Origin: JAKVBH01 sp049800955
GTDB lineage: Bacteria > Pseudomonadota > Alphaproteobacteria > Rhodobacterales > Rhodobacteraceae
Length of the DNA: 64,000 bases
Direction: 5' to 3'
Assembly: GCF_049800955.1 (NCBI RefSeq)
Contig: NZ_JBNAGA010000005.1
Location: 26,598-90,597 of the forward strand
Of the stretch, positions 52,858 through 62,238 are shown one piece after another. Each line of letters begins with the position of its first letter. Position 1 is the first letter of the stretch. A program made the position numbers and the translations under genes. The notes below the pieces were generated by a model. That model was not told the DNA's origin. It saw only the letters and a program-made list of their open reading frames with translations, and made no database searches.

Positions 52858-53097
52858 TCAGTAGATGAGCTCTGAGTCGCGCCGCGCCATGGGCAGGGGC
52901 TGCGCCTTCATTGTGACGTAGACCACGGCGATCATCACTGGCCAGATCATGCATAAAACAAAGGATGCAACATAGGTCAGGGAGAGCGTATGGTGATGCT
53001 GGCGATGCTCGGCATGAGTTTGGGCAATCGCAAAAAGCGCGATGGCGAGGTAGAGAAATCCGAGGCACATCCAAAGCAACATAGGGTTGAAATCCAT
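52858..53097 (-). CDS. Small two-helix membrane protein of unknown function
   Basis: The 79-residue protein has two predicted transmembrane helices (MLLWMCLGFLYLAIALFAIA and LTYVASFVLCMIWPVMIAVV) joined by a His-rich loop (HAEHRQHHH). No family was recognised. An AGAGAG run lies immediately before the start, a poorly placed Shine-Dalgarno sequence. Its upstream region is shared with the divergent manC gene. It is compatible with a small regulator or accessory protein of the envelope. Confidence 0.55.
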   Translation of the reverse strand: MDFNPMLLWMCLGFLYLAIALFAIAQTHAEHRQHHHTLSLTYVASFVLCMIWPVMIAVVYVTMKAQPLPMARRDSELIY

Positions 53098-53606
53098 CTC
53101 TCTGTTAACGGAACCAAAGTGGCAGAGATTCGTTTATTTGTCCAAGCTTGCGAACCAAAAACGCACCCATAGGTTGTTTTCTGCCGATCCAGATTTTCCG
53201 TGCTGCACTATTGTTGTGCAACTTCCGGGAGTATTGTCTTTCTGAATTATGGCCTGACTTGTGGAGATTTAAGACAATTTCAGGGCAACCGCCGTGCCGC
53301 GCCGAATCTGCCCCCGCACCGGATCACGGGGCTCCGCCTTGCCGCAGGGGCGGCGAAACACAGCCAAAATCGATTTGTTTTTGCTCCGACGGGTCCGTAG
53401 AACAGGCCTTGCCTCGCGGACAGATCAAGGGGCACTGCGGATCCCGCGATCAGAACCATATTTTATACTTATAAACAGAGCCTTGTGACGACACCACAGC
53501 CACACCGGCGCGCATGAAAACGTCCTGTCAAAACAGAGGTTTCGCCGTAATCATGCCAAAATCGCCATCTAGGTTTGCCCCGGCAATTCAGCATCAGGAG
53601 ACTGCC
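53098..53606. promoter_or_regulatory. 509-bp divergent control region of manC
   Basis: It is gene-free; the overlapping short frames are not credible. ATTGTCTT (53233-53240) and AAGACAAT (53271-53278) form an inverted pair, with 30 bp between. The same element is found upstream of the VPLPA-CTERM gene. An AGGAG Shine-Dalgarno sequence at 53596-53600 belongs to manC. No clear -35/-10 pair was identified. Confidence 0.45.
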
Positions 53607-55046
53607 ATGTTCCCTCTCATTACCCCCATCATTCTCTGCGGCGGCTCCGGCACACGGCTTTGGCCCCTGTCCCGGCGGAGCTATCCCAAGCAATTCGTGG
53701 AGATGATCGGCGAGGGCTCGCTGTTTCAGCAATCCGCGCAACGCTGCCAGGGCGAGATGTTTGCTGCTCCCATTGCCGTGACCCATTCCGATTTCCGCTT
53801 CATCGTCACGCAACAGCTCTCCGACATCGGCATTGATCCAGGCGCTGTGCTCATTGAACCTTCGGCGCGCAATACCGCCCCCGCCCTTCTGGCCGCCGCT
53901 CTGGTGCAGGCTGAGCGTGATCCCGCTGCCATCATGCTGGCCGCCCCTTCGGACCATCTCGTCACGGATGTGGCCCGCTTCCATGACACGCTGGCGCGCG
54001 GCGCCGAGGCCGCAGCCACCGGTGCCATCGTCACGCTGGGCATCACGCCCGACCGCCCCGAGACAGGCTATGGATATCTCGAGCTGGCCGAGGCCGGCAC
54101 CACGCAAGGCACCCACCCGCTCTCGCGGTTCGTCGAAAAGCCTGATGCAGACCGGGCTGCCGAAATGCTGGCTGCGGGGAATTACCTGTGGAACGCCGGG
54201 CTGTTTCTCTATCAGGCCAAAACACTGATCGCGGCCTTTGAGGCCCATGCGCCAGAGACACTGGCCCATGTGCGCCGTGCCGTGGCCGAGGCCCAGCCCG
54301 ATCTGGGGTTCCTCCGGCTTGCGCCCGATCATTGGGCGGCCTGTGAAGATCTCTCCATCGATTATGCCATCATGGAAAAAGCCGGCAATCTGGCCGTCTC
54401 GGTACATGATGGGGATTGGTCCGACCTGGGCGCATGGGAGGCCGTGCGCCAACACAACACCCCCGACAGCAACGGCGTTGCCACAGCAGGCGACGTCACG
54501 GCTGAGGATTGTGAAAACACCCTCCTGCGCTCCGAAGCAGACGGCCTGCATCTGGTGGGGCTGGGCCTCAAGGATATCGTCGCCGTTGCCATGCCCGATG
54601 CCGTGCTTGTGGCCGACAGATCCCGCGTGGCCGATGTCGGACAGGTGGTCAAACGCCTGCGCGTCGAAGGCGTGCCGCAGGCCGATGAACTGCCCAAGGA
54701 TCACAGGCCCTGGGGCTATTTCGAAACCCTCATCCTCGGCCCCCGTTTTCAGGTCAAACGCATCGTGGTCACCCCCGGCGCCACACTCAGCCTGCAAAGC
54801 CATATGCACCGCTCCGAGCACTGGATCGTGGTCGCGGGCACCGCAAAGGTCACCATCGACGATGAGGTCAAGCTGGTGGCGGAGAACCAATCGGTCTTCA
54901 TCCCGCTGGGCGCCAAACACCGGATGGAAAACCCCGGCAAAGTGCCCATGGAACTCATCGAGGTCCAGACCGGTGCCTATCTCGGCGAAGATGACATCAT
55001 CCGCTACGAGGATGCCTATGCCCGGGGTCAGGGCGCGAAGGGCTAG
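53607..55046 (+). CDS. manC: Mannose-1-phosphate guanylyltransferase/mannose-6-phosphate isomerase
   Basis: The 479-residue bifunctional enzyme has the nucleotidyltransferase opening ILCGGSGTRLWPLSR and then KQFVEM, PSARNTAPA, APSDHLV and VEKPDA. The C-terminal cupin domain of type II phosphomannose isomerases has HRSEHWIVVAGTA and the FIPLGAKHRMEN motif. It makes GDP-mannose, the donor for mannose, fucose and related residues of EPS. ATG 53607 is chosen with AGGAG 6 bases upstream; the longer frame from 53514 has no such site. It is followed by the 191-residue hypothetical gene and galE on the same strand. Confidence 0.93.
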   Translation: MFPLITPIILCGGSGTRLWPLSRRSYPKQFVEMIGEGSLFQQSAQRCQGEMFAAPIAVTHSDFRFIVTQQLSDIGIDPGAVLIEPSARNTAPALLAAALVQAERDPAAIMLAAPSDHLVTDVARFHDTLARGAEAAATGAIVTLGITPDRPETGYGYLELAEAGTTQGTHPLSRFVEKPDADRAAEMLAAGNYLWNAGLFLYQAKTLIAAFEAHAPETLAHVRRAVAEAQPDLGFLRLAPDHWAACEDLSIDYAIMEKAGNLAVSVHDGDWSDLGAWEAVRQHNTPDSNGVATAGDVTAEDCENTLLRSEADGLHLVGLGLKDIVAVAMPDAVLVADRSRVADVGQVVKRLRVEGVPQADELPKDHRPWGYFETLILGPRFQVKRIVVTPGATLSLQSHMHRSEHWIVVAGTAKVTIDDEVKLVAENQSVFIPLGAKHRMENPGKVPMELIEVQTGAYLGEDDIIRYEDAYARGQGAKG

Positions 55047-55113
55047 GCCCTTGGCCCCCACCCGCCCATGAGCCCTTGCAAACCCGTGAGCCCTTGCAAG
55101 ACAGGACGCTGGC

Positions 55114-55689
55114 ATGGATCGATTGATCAACGTATTGGAAATTCTGGCCATTATCGGGGCGGCGCTTTTTACCACCCGGTGGATCATCCCCAGAGGGATC
55201 AAGACATGGCAAACGCACCGCCGCAGGCGCCTTGGCAGGGATCGCGAGACCAGCTTTGCCGAGGCGGTCGAATGGACCGAAACCGGGCGCATAAAAGCCC
55301 AGCCCCTGGAGCGCGCCATGGCCGATTGCGTGGTGCCCCTCGAAATGCTCTTTGCCGATGACGATCACGGCCTCTACTACCAGCTTGAGATGGGCCAGGT
55401 GAGCCGCGCTGAACTGACCACATGGCTGGAGGTCACCCAGACGCTGGAGCTTGAAGAGATAGGCCAGGTTCTGGAAGAAGCCGTGCTGATGCATGACGTG
55501 ATCTGCCATCCCGATTACGACCCCGAGATCCCCCAGGATGGCGGGCAACTGGGCTGGCTGCTGTGGACGCGGGCCGCGGAATTGCGGGCCAAGGTAGAAC
55601 AGAGGGAAGATATCTCCCGGCTCCGGGCCGCGTGTGAGGCCTATCTGCGCCGCCATGCGCCGGACTTGCTGCCGCTTCCGGTCTGGTAA
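55114..55689 (+). CDS. Membrane-anchored protein of unknown function between manC and galE
   Basis: The 191-residue protein has one N-terminal membrane helix (ILAIIGAALFTTRWIIP) followed by a basic stretch (THRRRRLGRDR) and a mostly helical, acidic cytoplasmic domain. No family was recognised. AGGA lies about 8 bases before the ATG. It lies 67 bp after manC and 112 bp before galE on the same strand, so it is probably cotranscribed with sugar-nucleotide genes, but nothing shows its activity. Confidence 0.65.
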   Translation: MDRLINVLEILAIIGAALFTTRWIIPRGIKTWQTHRRRRLGRDRETSFAEAVEWTETGRIKAQPLERAMADCVVPLEMLFADDDHGLYYQLEMGQVSRAELTTWLEVTQTLELEEIGQVLEEAVLMHDVICHPDYDPEIPQDGGQLGWLLWTRAAELRAKVEQREDISRLRAACEAYLRRHAPDLLPLPVW

Positions 55690-55801
55690 GCTCGCGCACC
55701 CCCTCCGGCATACCTGACCTTGCCGGGCCACCCCGCCTGCCCCATAACCGCGTAAAGATCCCCGGACCGTCAGGAACAGGACCACAAGGAAAAGGGCAGT
55801 C

Positions 55802-56821
55802 ATGCGCGTATTGGTGACAGGCGGAGCAGGCTATATCGGCACCCACACGCTTCTGGAGCTGGTGGCCGCAGGCCATGAGCCCTTTGTCGTGGACAATTTC
55901 GAGAATGCCTCGCCCCGCGCGCTGGCGCGGGTGGGCGAGCTGATCCAGCGCCCCATCCCCCATGCCACCTGTGATGTCCGCGATCGCAGCACCCTCACCG
56001 AAATCTTTGAGGACATCCGCCCCGAGGCCGTGATCCATTTCGCAGGGCTCAAGGCCGTGGGCGAAAGCGAAGAGCGTCCGCGCGATTACTACGATGTGAA
56101 TGTGGCAGGCACCCTGACGCTGCTGGCGGCCATGGAAGCGGTAGATTGCGCGCGCATTGTCTTTTCCTCCTCCGCCACCGTCTACGGCGCGCCTGATTAC
56201 CTGCCCTATGACGAGGCCCACCCCACGCGGCCGCTCTCGGTCTATGCCAAGACCAAGCTCATGGCCGAGGACATCCTGCGCGACTGGCACAGCGCCCATC
56301 CCCAAAGTGCGGTCCTGCTCCTGCGCTATTTCAATCCCGTGGGCGCCCATATCTCGGGCCGGATCGGGGAAGACCCGCAGGGCTGGCCCAACAACCTGAT
56401 GCCCTTCATCACGCAAGTGGCCGTGGGTCGGCGCGACAAGCTCATGGTCTTTGGCGATGATTACGACACGCCCGATGGCACCGGCGTGCGCGACTATATC
56501 CATGTGGTCGATCTCGCGCGCGCCCATGTGGCCGCACTCACCCATGCGGAGAAAACCCCGGGCGCAGAAGTGATCAACATCGGCACAGGGCAGGGCTATT
56601 CCGTGCTGGAGATGATCCGCGCCTTTGAAGCCGCCACGGGCCTCGAGATCCCCCATGAGATCGCGCCGCGCCGCGAAGGGGACATCGCCGCAATGCAGGC
56701 GGATGTCCGACGCGCCGAGACACTGCTGGGCTGGCGTGCGCGCCATGGTCTGGCCGAGATGATGGCCAGCGCATGGGGTTGGCAGAGCGCCAATCCGCAG
56801 GGATATACAACAGACAACTAG
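55802..56821 (+). CDS. galE: UDP-glucose 4-epimerase
   Basis: The 339-residue extended SDR enzyme has TGGAGYIGTHT (NAD-binding), SSSATVYG, the catalytic YAKTK (YxxxK), LRYFNPVGAHISG and the GTGVRDYIHVVDLA motif. These are standard GalE landmarks. It interconverts UDP-glucose and UDP-galactose and supplies galactose units to EPS. ATG is preceded by an AAGGAAAAGGG run, a good Shine-Dalgarno sequence. It is convergent with the GT2 gene at 56839 (17-bp gap). Confidence 0.93.
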   Translation: MRVLVTGGAGYIGTHTLLELVAAGHEPFVVDNFENASPRALARVGELIQRPIPHATCDVRDRSTLTEIFEDIRPEAVIHFAGLKAVGESEERPRDYYDVNVAGTLTLLAAMEAVDCARIVFSSSATVYGAPDYLPYDEAHPTRPLSVYAKTKLMAEDILRDWHSAHPQSAVLLLRYFNPVGAHISGRIGEDPQGWPNNLMPFITQVAVGRRDKLMVFGDDYDTPDGTGVRDYIHVVDLARAHVAALTHAEKTPGAEVINIGTGQGYSVLEMIRAFEAATGLEIPHEIAPRREGDIAAMQADVRRAETLLGWRARHGLAEMMASAWGWQSANPQGYTTDN

Positions 56822-56838
56822 TGGCGGCGCAGGAGGGC

Positions 56839-57618
56839 TTACCGGCCAACCCTGTGGCGCAGGGAATGGCGCACGTAGCGCCCCAACGCCCCGAGTGTGA
56901 CTCCGAGCCCCAGGCCTTCTTCCCGCAGCCAGACCCGCAGGATATCGCGGACCGCCTTGAGCTTGTTCGATGACAGGCTGCCCGACGCCACACGGTATTC
57001 TGCCAGCACCTCATCAAGCCCATGGGCCACAGCCCCGCCCCGCATGAGCCGCAGCCAGAGCGCGTAATCATGCTGCAAAGGCAGATCCGGCATGGGCTGA
57101 TCTCCGAAATGCGCGCGGTCATAGATCACCGTGAGACAGCCCAGAGGATTGGGGCCCAGCATATCCGCATATCGTAATTCGGGCCGCGCCCGCACTTCCG
57201 AGAGTACCTCCCCCTGCGGCGTGACCCGCGCGTAAGACGTATGGCTCAGCACCGCGCTCCGCTCCGCCATAAAGGTCATCTGCCGGGCGAGCTTCTCGGG
57301 GTGCCAGCGATCATCGGCATCGAGAAAGGCAATGTAGCGCCCCCGCGCGACGGCCAGCCCGGCATTGCGCGCACCCGCAGCGCCCAGCCCCGATCCCAGC
57401 CCAGCTCCCGGCCCAACGCCTGTCTGCACAAGGTGGATGCGCGGCTCCTGCGCGGCCAGCGCCTCGGCGCGCGCCACCGTCTCGAACGCAGCGCCATCAT
57501 TGATCAGGATCAGCTCCCAATCCCCCCGGCTCTGCGCCCGCACGGAGGCCACACTGCCCGCGAGCGTCGGACAGGCGCCATGAAACGGCATCAGAACAGA
57601 GATCAGCGGATCGGCCAT
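56839..57618 (-). CDS. Glycosyltransferase family 2 protein
   Basis: The 259-residue GT-A enzyme has ISVLMPFHGACPTLAGSVAS at the start, LINDGAAFE and the metal-binding LDADDRWHPEK. The later PLQHDYALWLRLMRGG is the conserved acceptor/catalytic region. ATG 57618 is favoured because GGGAGGG lies close by; ATG 57642 gives an 8-residue longer form. It probably adds a hexose to the EPS repeat. Confidence 0.88.
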   Translation of the reverse strand: MADPLISVLMPFHGACPTLAGSVASVRAQSRGDWELILINDGAAFETVARAEALAAQEPRIHLVQTGVGPGAGLGSGLGAAGARNAGLAVARGRYIAFLDADDRWHPEKLARQMTFMAERSAVLSHTSYARVTPQGEVLSEVRARPELRYADMLGPNPLGCLTVIYDRAHFGDQPMPDLPLQHDYALWLRLMRGGAVAHGLDEVLAEYRVASGSLSSNKLKAVRDILRVWLREEGLGLGVTLGALGRYVRHSLRHRVGR

Positions 57619-57772
57619 GGCCCTCCCTACCCCGGGCATCACCCGCGCGCCAACAGGCAGGGGCGCGGTGCATCGGATTTCAGTCTAATCTGAAAGACCC
57701 TCCCCCCTTTCGCCACAATGCTGCAACGCTGCGCGCCTGCCTCTTGGCCGATGATTCATCCGACGGGTTTTA

Positions 57773-57806
57773 GGGCCCAATGGATTTTGGGACCCAATGG
57801 GTTTTG
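57773..57806. repeat. Tandem 17-bp repeat just upstream of the fifth RTX gene
   Basis: GGGCCCAATGGATTTTG and GGACCCAATGGGTTTTG lie head-to-tail with two mismatches. A 17-bp unit is not a multiple of three, which suggests the stretch is not coding and supports ATG 57817 as the start. Confidence 0.6.
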
Positions 57807-57816
57807 GGGCAAGGAC

Positions 57817-60813
57817 ATGGACCTGCGATCAACCGGCGTGCTCCTGAGTGGGGCTGAGATGCTCGACAGCGGTATCCGCCAGACGCGCTTCATAGACACC
57901 GACGAGGGCAGTTTCCTCGTGGCGACGACCGGGCGCGGCGGCGGGCTGATCAGCTATGAGCACAGGCCAGACGGCACTTGGGTGCTGCGCGATGAGGCCT
58001 ATTTCTCCGGCGCCCTCCTCGACAGCCCGCTTGAAACCCTCGCCCTGACCACCGGTCCGGACGGCCCCCTGGCGCTCGTGGGGGGCGATGCGGAAGGGTT
58101 ATGGTGTTTTGCGCTCAACCCCGATGGCAGTTTTGGACCACAAGACAGGCTCAGTGCCGCAGAGGCCGCCCCATTGGTGGCAGACGCAGCCGCAGGGATG
58201 TCCGGCGATGACGCCACAGCCAGCCTTGCCTTGCAGGCCCAGATCGAAGGCCTGCCCCTGCCTGAGGGGATCGCGCTCTCGGCGGCCCCGCAATTTGTCC
58301 GCGCCACCGTCGCGGAGCGCAGTTTTCTTCTGGCCACAGACAGCGCCAGCCAGGCCCTCTTTGTCTATGATCTGCAAGACAACGGCCCCTCCCCGGGCCC
58401 CGGCGCCTTGCGCGACCGCTTTGGCGCGGCCGAGGGTCTGGGCGTGGCCAATCCCACGGCTCTCGCCAGCGTGGAGATCGAGGGCACCACATTCGTGCTC
58501 ATGGCCGCGGCGGGCAGCGCCTCGCTCTCGGTCCTGCGTCTGAGCGGCTCGGGCCAGCTCACCCTGACAGATCATGTGATCGACACGCTCGAGACCCGCT
58601 TCGCCGCAGCCCAGACACTCGAGGTATTCCAGCAGGGCGGGCAAACCTTCGTGCTCTCAGGCGGGGGAGATCACGGGCTCACGCTGTTCTCGCTCCTGCC
58701 CAATGGCCGCCTGATCACCCGCGAGAGCCTGGCGGATACCGAGGCCACCAGCCTGCACAATGTCACCGATGTCACCGCGCAGGTTGTGGACGACCAGCTT
58801 GTGATTGCCGCCACATCCCAAAGGGATGCGGGGATCAGCCTTTTGGAGCTGGATATTGGATCGCTTCGCGAGAGCTGGCGCAATGAAAGCGGCGAGACCA
58901 GAAACAAGGCCACAGGCAGCGGCGATGACATTCTGATTGCAGGTGCTCAGGGGGATACCATTCGCGGCGGCGCAGGCGATGACATCCTCGTAGCCGGGCC
59001 CGGCCGCACCATCATGCAAGGTGGCGCGGGGCGCGATACTTTCGTGCTCACAGACCAGAGCACCAATGGCCGGATCACCGATTTTGAAGCTGGCGTGGAC
59101 CGGATCGATCTGTCCTTCTGGCCCATGCTCCGCGCGCCGCAATCCCTGGACGTCACCGAGACATCCACCGGCGCGCGCCTGAGCTATCGCGGCTATGAGC
59201 TCAGCATACAGGCCGAAGATCGCCAGACGCTCACATTGCTCGATCTCTTCGGCCCGCGCTTTGACTGGGCCGACAGGCTCCCCCTGCCTGATCCGCCCCC
59301 GGCAACTGCCCCTCTCGCAGGAGAGACCCTGCGCGCGCCCGATACTGGCGCGGCACTCTCGGGCGGGGCGGGCAATGACAAACTCTACGGGGCCGACGGG
59401 TTCGATACACTCTCGGGCGGCGCGGGTGATGATCTGCTGGTGGGCAAGGACGGGGCCGACCGTCTCAGCGCGGGCAGTGGCGATGACACGCTCTATGGCA
59501 ATGACGGCGCGGACAACTTGCAGGCCGAGGCCGGGCGCAATCTGCTCTCGGGCGGCAACGGCAATGACACGCTGAGCGGCGGGAGCGATGACGACACGCT
59601 GCGCGGCGGCACGGGCAATGACATCGTGATGGCGGGCGCAGGCGATGACAGCCTGCGGGGCGACAGCGGAAATGACAGCCTTTACGGCAATGACGGCGAC
59701 GATCTGTTGCGCGGCTCGGGCGGGCGCAACCTGCTCTCGGGCGGCAATGGCGATGACAAGCTCTATGGCGCGGAGCGCGATGACACGCTGGAGGGCGGCG
59801 GCGGCAATGACCTGCTCTTTGGCGGTGATGGCGATGACAGCCTGACGGGCGGCGCGGGCTCTGACACGCTGTACGGCAAGGATGGCGAGGACGTGCTGCG
59901 CGCCACATCGGGCCCCGGCTTTCTCTCGGGCGGCGATGATGACGACCGCATCTTTGGCGGCGATCAGGACGACACGATCCAGGGCGGGCGCGGCGATGAT
60001 CTGCTGGTGGGCGGCGCAGGCGACGACAGCCTGCGCGCCGACAGCGGCCGCGACACACTCTTTGGCAATGACGGCGATGATCTGATGCGCGCCACCTCCG
60101 GGGCCAGCCAGATGTCCGGCGGGCGCGGCGATGACAAGCTCATTGGCGCCGATCAGGCGGACCTGCTCTCGGGCGGCAACGGCGCGGATCTTGTGGTGGG
60201 CGGGTCAGGCCATGACCGGGTGTCAGGCGACAAGGGCGATGACACGCTGTACGGCAACAAGGGCAATGACACGATTGAAGGCGGCGACGGCGATGATTGG
60301 GCCTCGGGCGGGACAGGCAATGATCGCCTCTTTGGCCGCGAGGGCAATGATACGATGCGCGGCTCGGACGGGGCGGATGTCTTCTTTGGGGGTGCAGCGC
60401 GCGATGTGCTGGCAGGCAATGGCGGCAATGACACGATCGAGGGAGGCTCGGACAATGACCGCCTCTTTGGCGGTTCGGGCAATGACCGGCTGATCGGGGG
60501 CACGGGCGCAGATGTGCTGGGGGGCGGCTCTGGCGCCGATGTCTTCGTCTTCAATTTTGTCAACGAAAGCCGCCAGGGCGCGGGCACGCGCGACCGGATC
60601 GAGGATTTCACCTCAGGGGTTGATCAGATCGACCTCTCCGCTCTGGCCTCAGGGCTCGAGTTCGTGACGAGCTATACCGGCGCGGGCCGGGAGGTCCGCT
60701 ACAATGAGGCCATCGGGCGGCTGTACGTTGATATCGATGGCGACGGCAGCTCGGATTTTGCCGTCGATCTGCGCGGTGCCCCCTCACTGGATGCAGATGA
60801 TCTCATCCTGTGA
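57817..60813 (+). CDS. Large RTX protein with beta-propeller-like N-terminal half
   Basis: The ~998-residue protein has N-terminal repeats of about 60-80 residues (each with a TxEGxxFVLxA-like core) that look like a beta-propeller or beta-solenoid. A first small RTX block with RDTFVL and ITDFEAGVDRIDLS lies near 365-430. A long RTX block runs from ~510 to 900. The shared end module (GADVFVFN, RDRIEDF, IDLSA, YTGAGREVRYN) ends in ADDLIL. It is probably type I secreted and calcium-folded. ATG 57817 is chosen over 57718 because a 17-bp tandem repeat precedes it. It is the fifth RTX gene and lies 46 kb from the others. Confidence 0.88.
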   Translation: MDLRSTGVLLSGAEMLDSGIRQTRFIDTDEGSFLVATTGRGGGLISYEHRPDGTWVLRDEAYFSGALLDSPLETLALTTGPDGPLALVGGDAEGLWCFALNPDGSFGPQDRLSAAEAAPLVADAAAGMSGDDATASLALQAQIEGLPLPEGIALSAAPQFVRATVAERSFLLATDSASQALFVYDLQDNGPSPGPGALRDRFGAAEGLGVANPTALASVEIEGTTFVLMAAAGSASLSVLRLSGSGQLTLTDHVIDTLETRFAAAQTLEVFQQGGQTFVLSGGGDHGLTLFSLLPNGRLITRESLADTEATSLHNVTDVTAQVVDDQLVIAATSQRDAGISLLELDIGSLRESWRNESGETRNKATGSGDDILIAGAQGDTIRGGAGDDILVAGPGRTIMQGGAGRDTFVLTDQSTNGRITDFEAGVDRIDLSFWPMLRAPQSLDVTETSTGARLSYRGYELSIQAEDRQTLTLLDLFGPRFDWADRLPLPDPPPATAPLAGETLRAPDTGAALSGGAGNDKLYGADGFDTLSGGAGDDLLVGKDGADRLSAGSGDDTLYGNDGADNLQAEAGRNLLSGGNGNDTLSGGSDDDTLRGGTGNDIVMAGAGDDSLRGDSGNDSLYGNDGDDLLRGSGGRNLLSGGNGDDKLYGAERDDTLEGGGGNDLLFGGDGDDSLTGGAGSDTLYGKDGEDVLRATSGPGFLSGGDDDDRIFGGDQDDTIQGGRGDDLLVGGAGDDSLRADSGRDTLFGNDGDDLMRATSGASQMSGGRGDDKLIGADQADLLSGGNGADLVVGGSGHDRVSGDKGDDTLYGNKGNDTIEGGDGDDWASGGTGNDRLFGREGNDTMRGSDGADVFFGGAARDVLAGNGGNDTIEGGSDNDRLFGGSGNDRLIGGTGADVLGGGSGADVFVFNFVNESRQGAGTRDRIEDFTSGVDQIDLSALASGLEFVTSYTGAGREVRYNEAIGRLYVDIDGDGSSDFAVDLRGAPSLDADDLIL

Positions 60814-60832
60814 CGTCTCTGGGAGAAGATAC

Positions 60833-61507
60833 TCAGGTCTTCACGAAGCGATACTTGCCGCCCAGCACCTCCGGGGTAAGCCCGGTCTTGTCACAGAATT
60901 TCTCCATGCCCGCGCGCACCTGTTTGTGCTTGAAATCATCGCCCACCAGATGCCCGCCCGGACGCACCAGCGGCCAGTAGAACATCAGATCGCGGAACAC
61001 CGGCTCCTTGTCGGCGGCGGCATCCATATAGATCAGATCCGCCTGTACCTTGTGATAGCGCAGGATCTTGGCGGCATTCTCCGAGGTCTGGGCCAGCGGC
61101 GTGATCATGTCCTGGGCCCCCGCATCCACCACATTGCGCATGAAGGTGTAATAGATCATCGGATAGCCGTTCACGAGGCGCATGGAGTTGAACTGCGCCG
61201 CGTGATCGCCCTTGCCTGAGTGGATGAAGATGCTGGGCGGGCCCAGCCATGTATCGACACAGACGATCTCCGTCTCCAGCCCTTCCGCACGGCAGATCTC
61301 CGCCATGCGCAGCGCCGAGGCGCCTTTCCACGTGCCCACTTCGATGATGCATCTGGGCTGCAGCGCCTTGATGCTGTCCTCGAACACCCCGTGTTCATGC
61401 CCCCAGCCCTGCACATCGGGCTCTGCCCAGGCAGGATCGAAATTCTCGTAAGGATCAAAACCAAAGAGCGTATCGCGGACAGGAGGCATCGGATCAGGCC
61501 TTTTCAT
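60833..61507 (-). CDS. Class I SAM-dependent methyltransferase
   Basis: The 224-residue protein has IIEVGTWKGASALRMAEIC (SAM motif I), IVCVDTW and DLIYMDAAADKEPVFRDL, matching the Methyltransf_24/CmcI-like family. Such enzymes methylate small molecules or sugars. It is convergent with the RTX gene (19-bp gap) and lies upstream of, but not overlapping, the kpsT gene. The substrate is unknown; a capsule sugar or lipid is possible. Confidence 0.82.
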   Translation of the reverse strand: MKRPDPMPPVRDTLFGFDPYENFDPAWAEPDVQGWGHEHGVFEDSIKALQPRCIIEVGTWKGASALRMAEICRAEGLETEIVCVDTWLGPPSIFIHSGKGDHAAQFNSMRLVNGYPMIYYTFMRNVVDAGAQDMITPLAQTSENAAKILRYHKVQADLIYMDAAADKEPVFRDLMFYWPLVRPGGHLVGDDFKHKQVRAGMEKFCDKTGLTPEVLGGKYRFVKT

Positions 61508-61565
61508 GCAATGCAGATGCGCAAGCCCTACTGGAGCGGAGCGGCCCTTTCAAGCGACCGGCCCC

Positions 61566-62219
61566 TCACTGCATCAGCGCCTCATGGCGGGCAATGGCGG
61601 TGCGGATATCCTCGTAATACTCGATCTCGCCCTCATGCAGCACCAGACCGCTGTCGCAGAAATTGCGCATCTCCTTCATCGAGTGGCTCACCATGATGGC
61701 CCCTGCCATGACCATGCGCGCCTGAAAGACCGCGCGACTCTTGCGCTTGAAACGCGCATCGCCCACTGCGGTGACCTCATCGATGAGATAGGTGTCGAAG
61801 GGGATGCCCATGGCAATGCCAAAGGCCAGCCGCGAGCGCATGCCCGAGGAATAGGATCGGATGGGCATATGGAAATGCCGCCCGATCTCGGCGAAATCCT
61901 CCACAAAGGCCACCAGCGCATCACTGTCCACACCGTAGACCCGCGCCAGAAAGCGGGTGTTCTGCAGCCCCGTCAGATCGCGGTGAAAGGAGTTCGTCCC
62001 GCCCACGGGCCAGGACATGCGCCCCTCGATCCGCACCCGGCCTGATGAGGGCTGCATCGTGCCTGCAATCATCTGCAACAGGGTCGATTTGCCCGCGCCA
62101 TTGCGGCCCAATAGGCCAAAGGCCCGCCCCGGCGGCAACGAGAGCGAGAGCGGCTTGATCACTGGGCGATATTCCCCCCGCACCCAGAACCCTTTGGAGA
62201 GGTTCTCGAAATGGATCAT
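61566..62219 (-). CDS. kpsT: Capsule polysaccharide ABC exporter ATP-binding protein KpsT
   Basis: The 217-residue ATPase has Walker A GRNGAGKST, the ABC signature YSSGMRSRL (a capsule-specific variant), Walker B YLIDEVTAVGD and the switch His in VSHS. Length and motifs match KpsT of group 2 capsules. It powers export of a lipid-linked polysaccharide with the permease KpsM and the KpsE/D channel. The start is ATG 62219 with AGGAG about 6 bases upstream. It lies 19 bp downstream of kpsE on the same strand. Confidence 0.92.
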   Translation of the reverse strand: MIHFENLSKGFWVRGEYRPVIKPLSLSLPPGRAFGLLGRNGAGKSTLLQMIAGTMQPSSGRVRIEGRMSWPVGGTNSFHRDLTGLQNTRFLARVYGVDSDALVAFVEDFAEIGRHFHMPIRSYSSGMRSRLAFGIAMGIPFDTYLIDEVTAVGDARFKRKSRAVFQARMVMAGAIMVSHSMKEMRNFCDSGLVLHEGEIEYYEDIRTAIARHEALMQ

Positions 62220-62238
62220 CGCCCGCTCCTGCCCCGCC

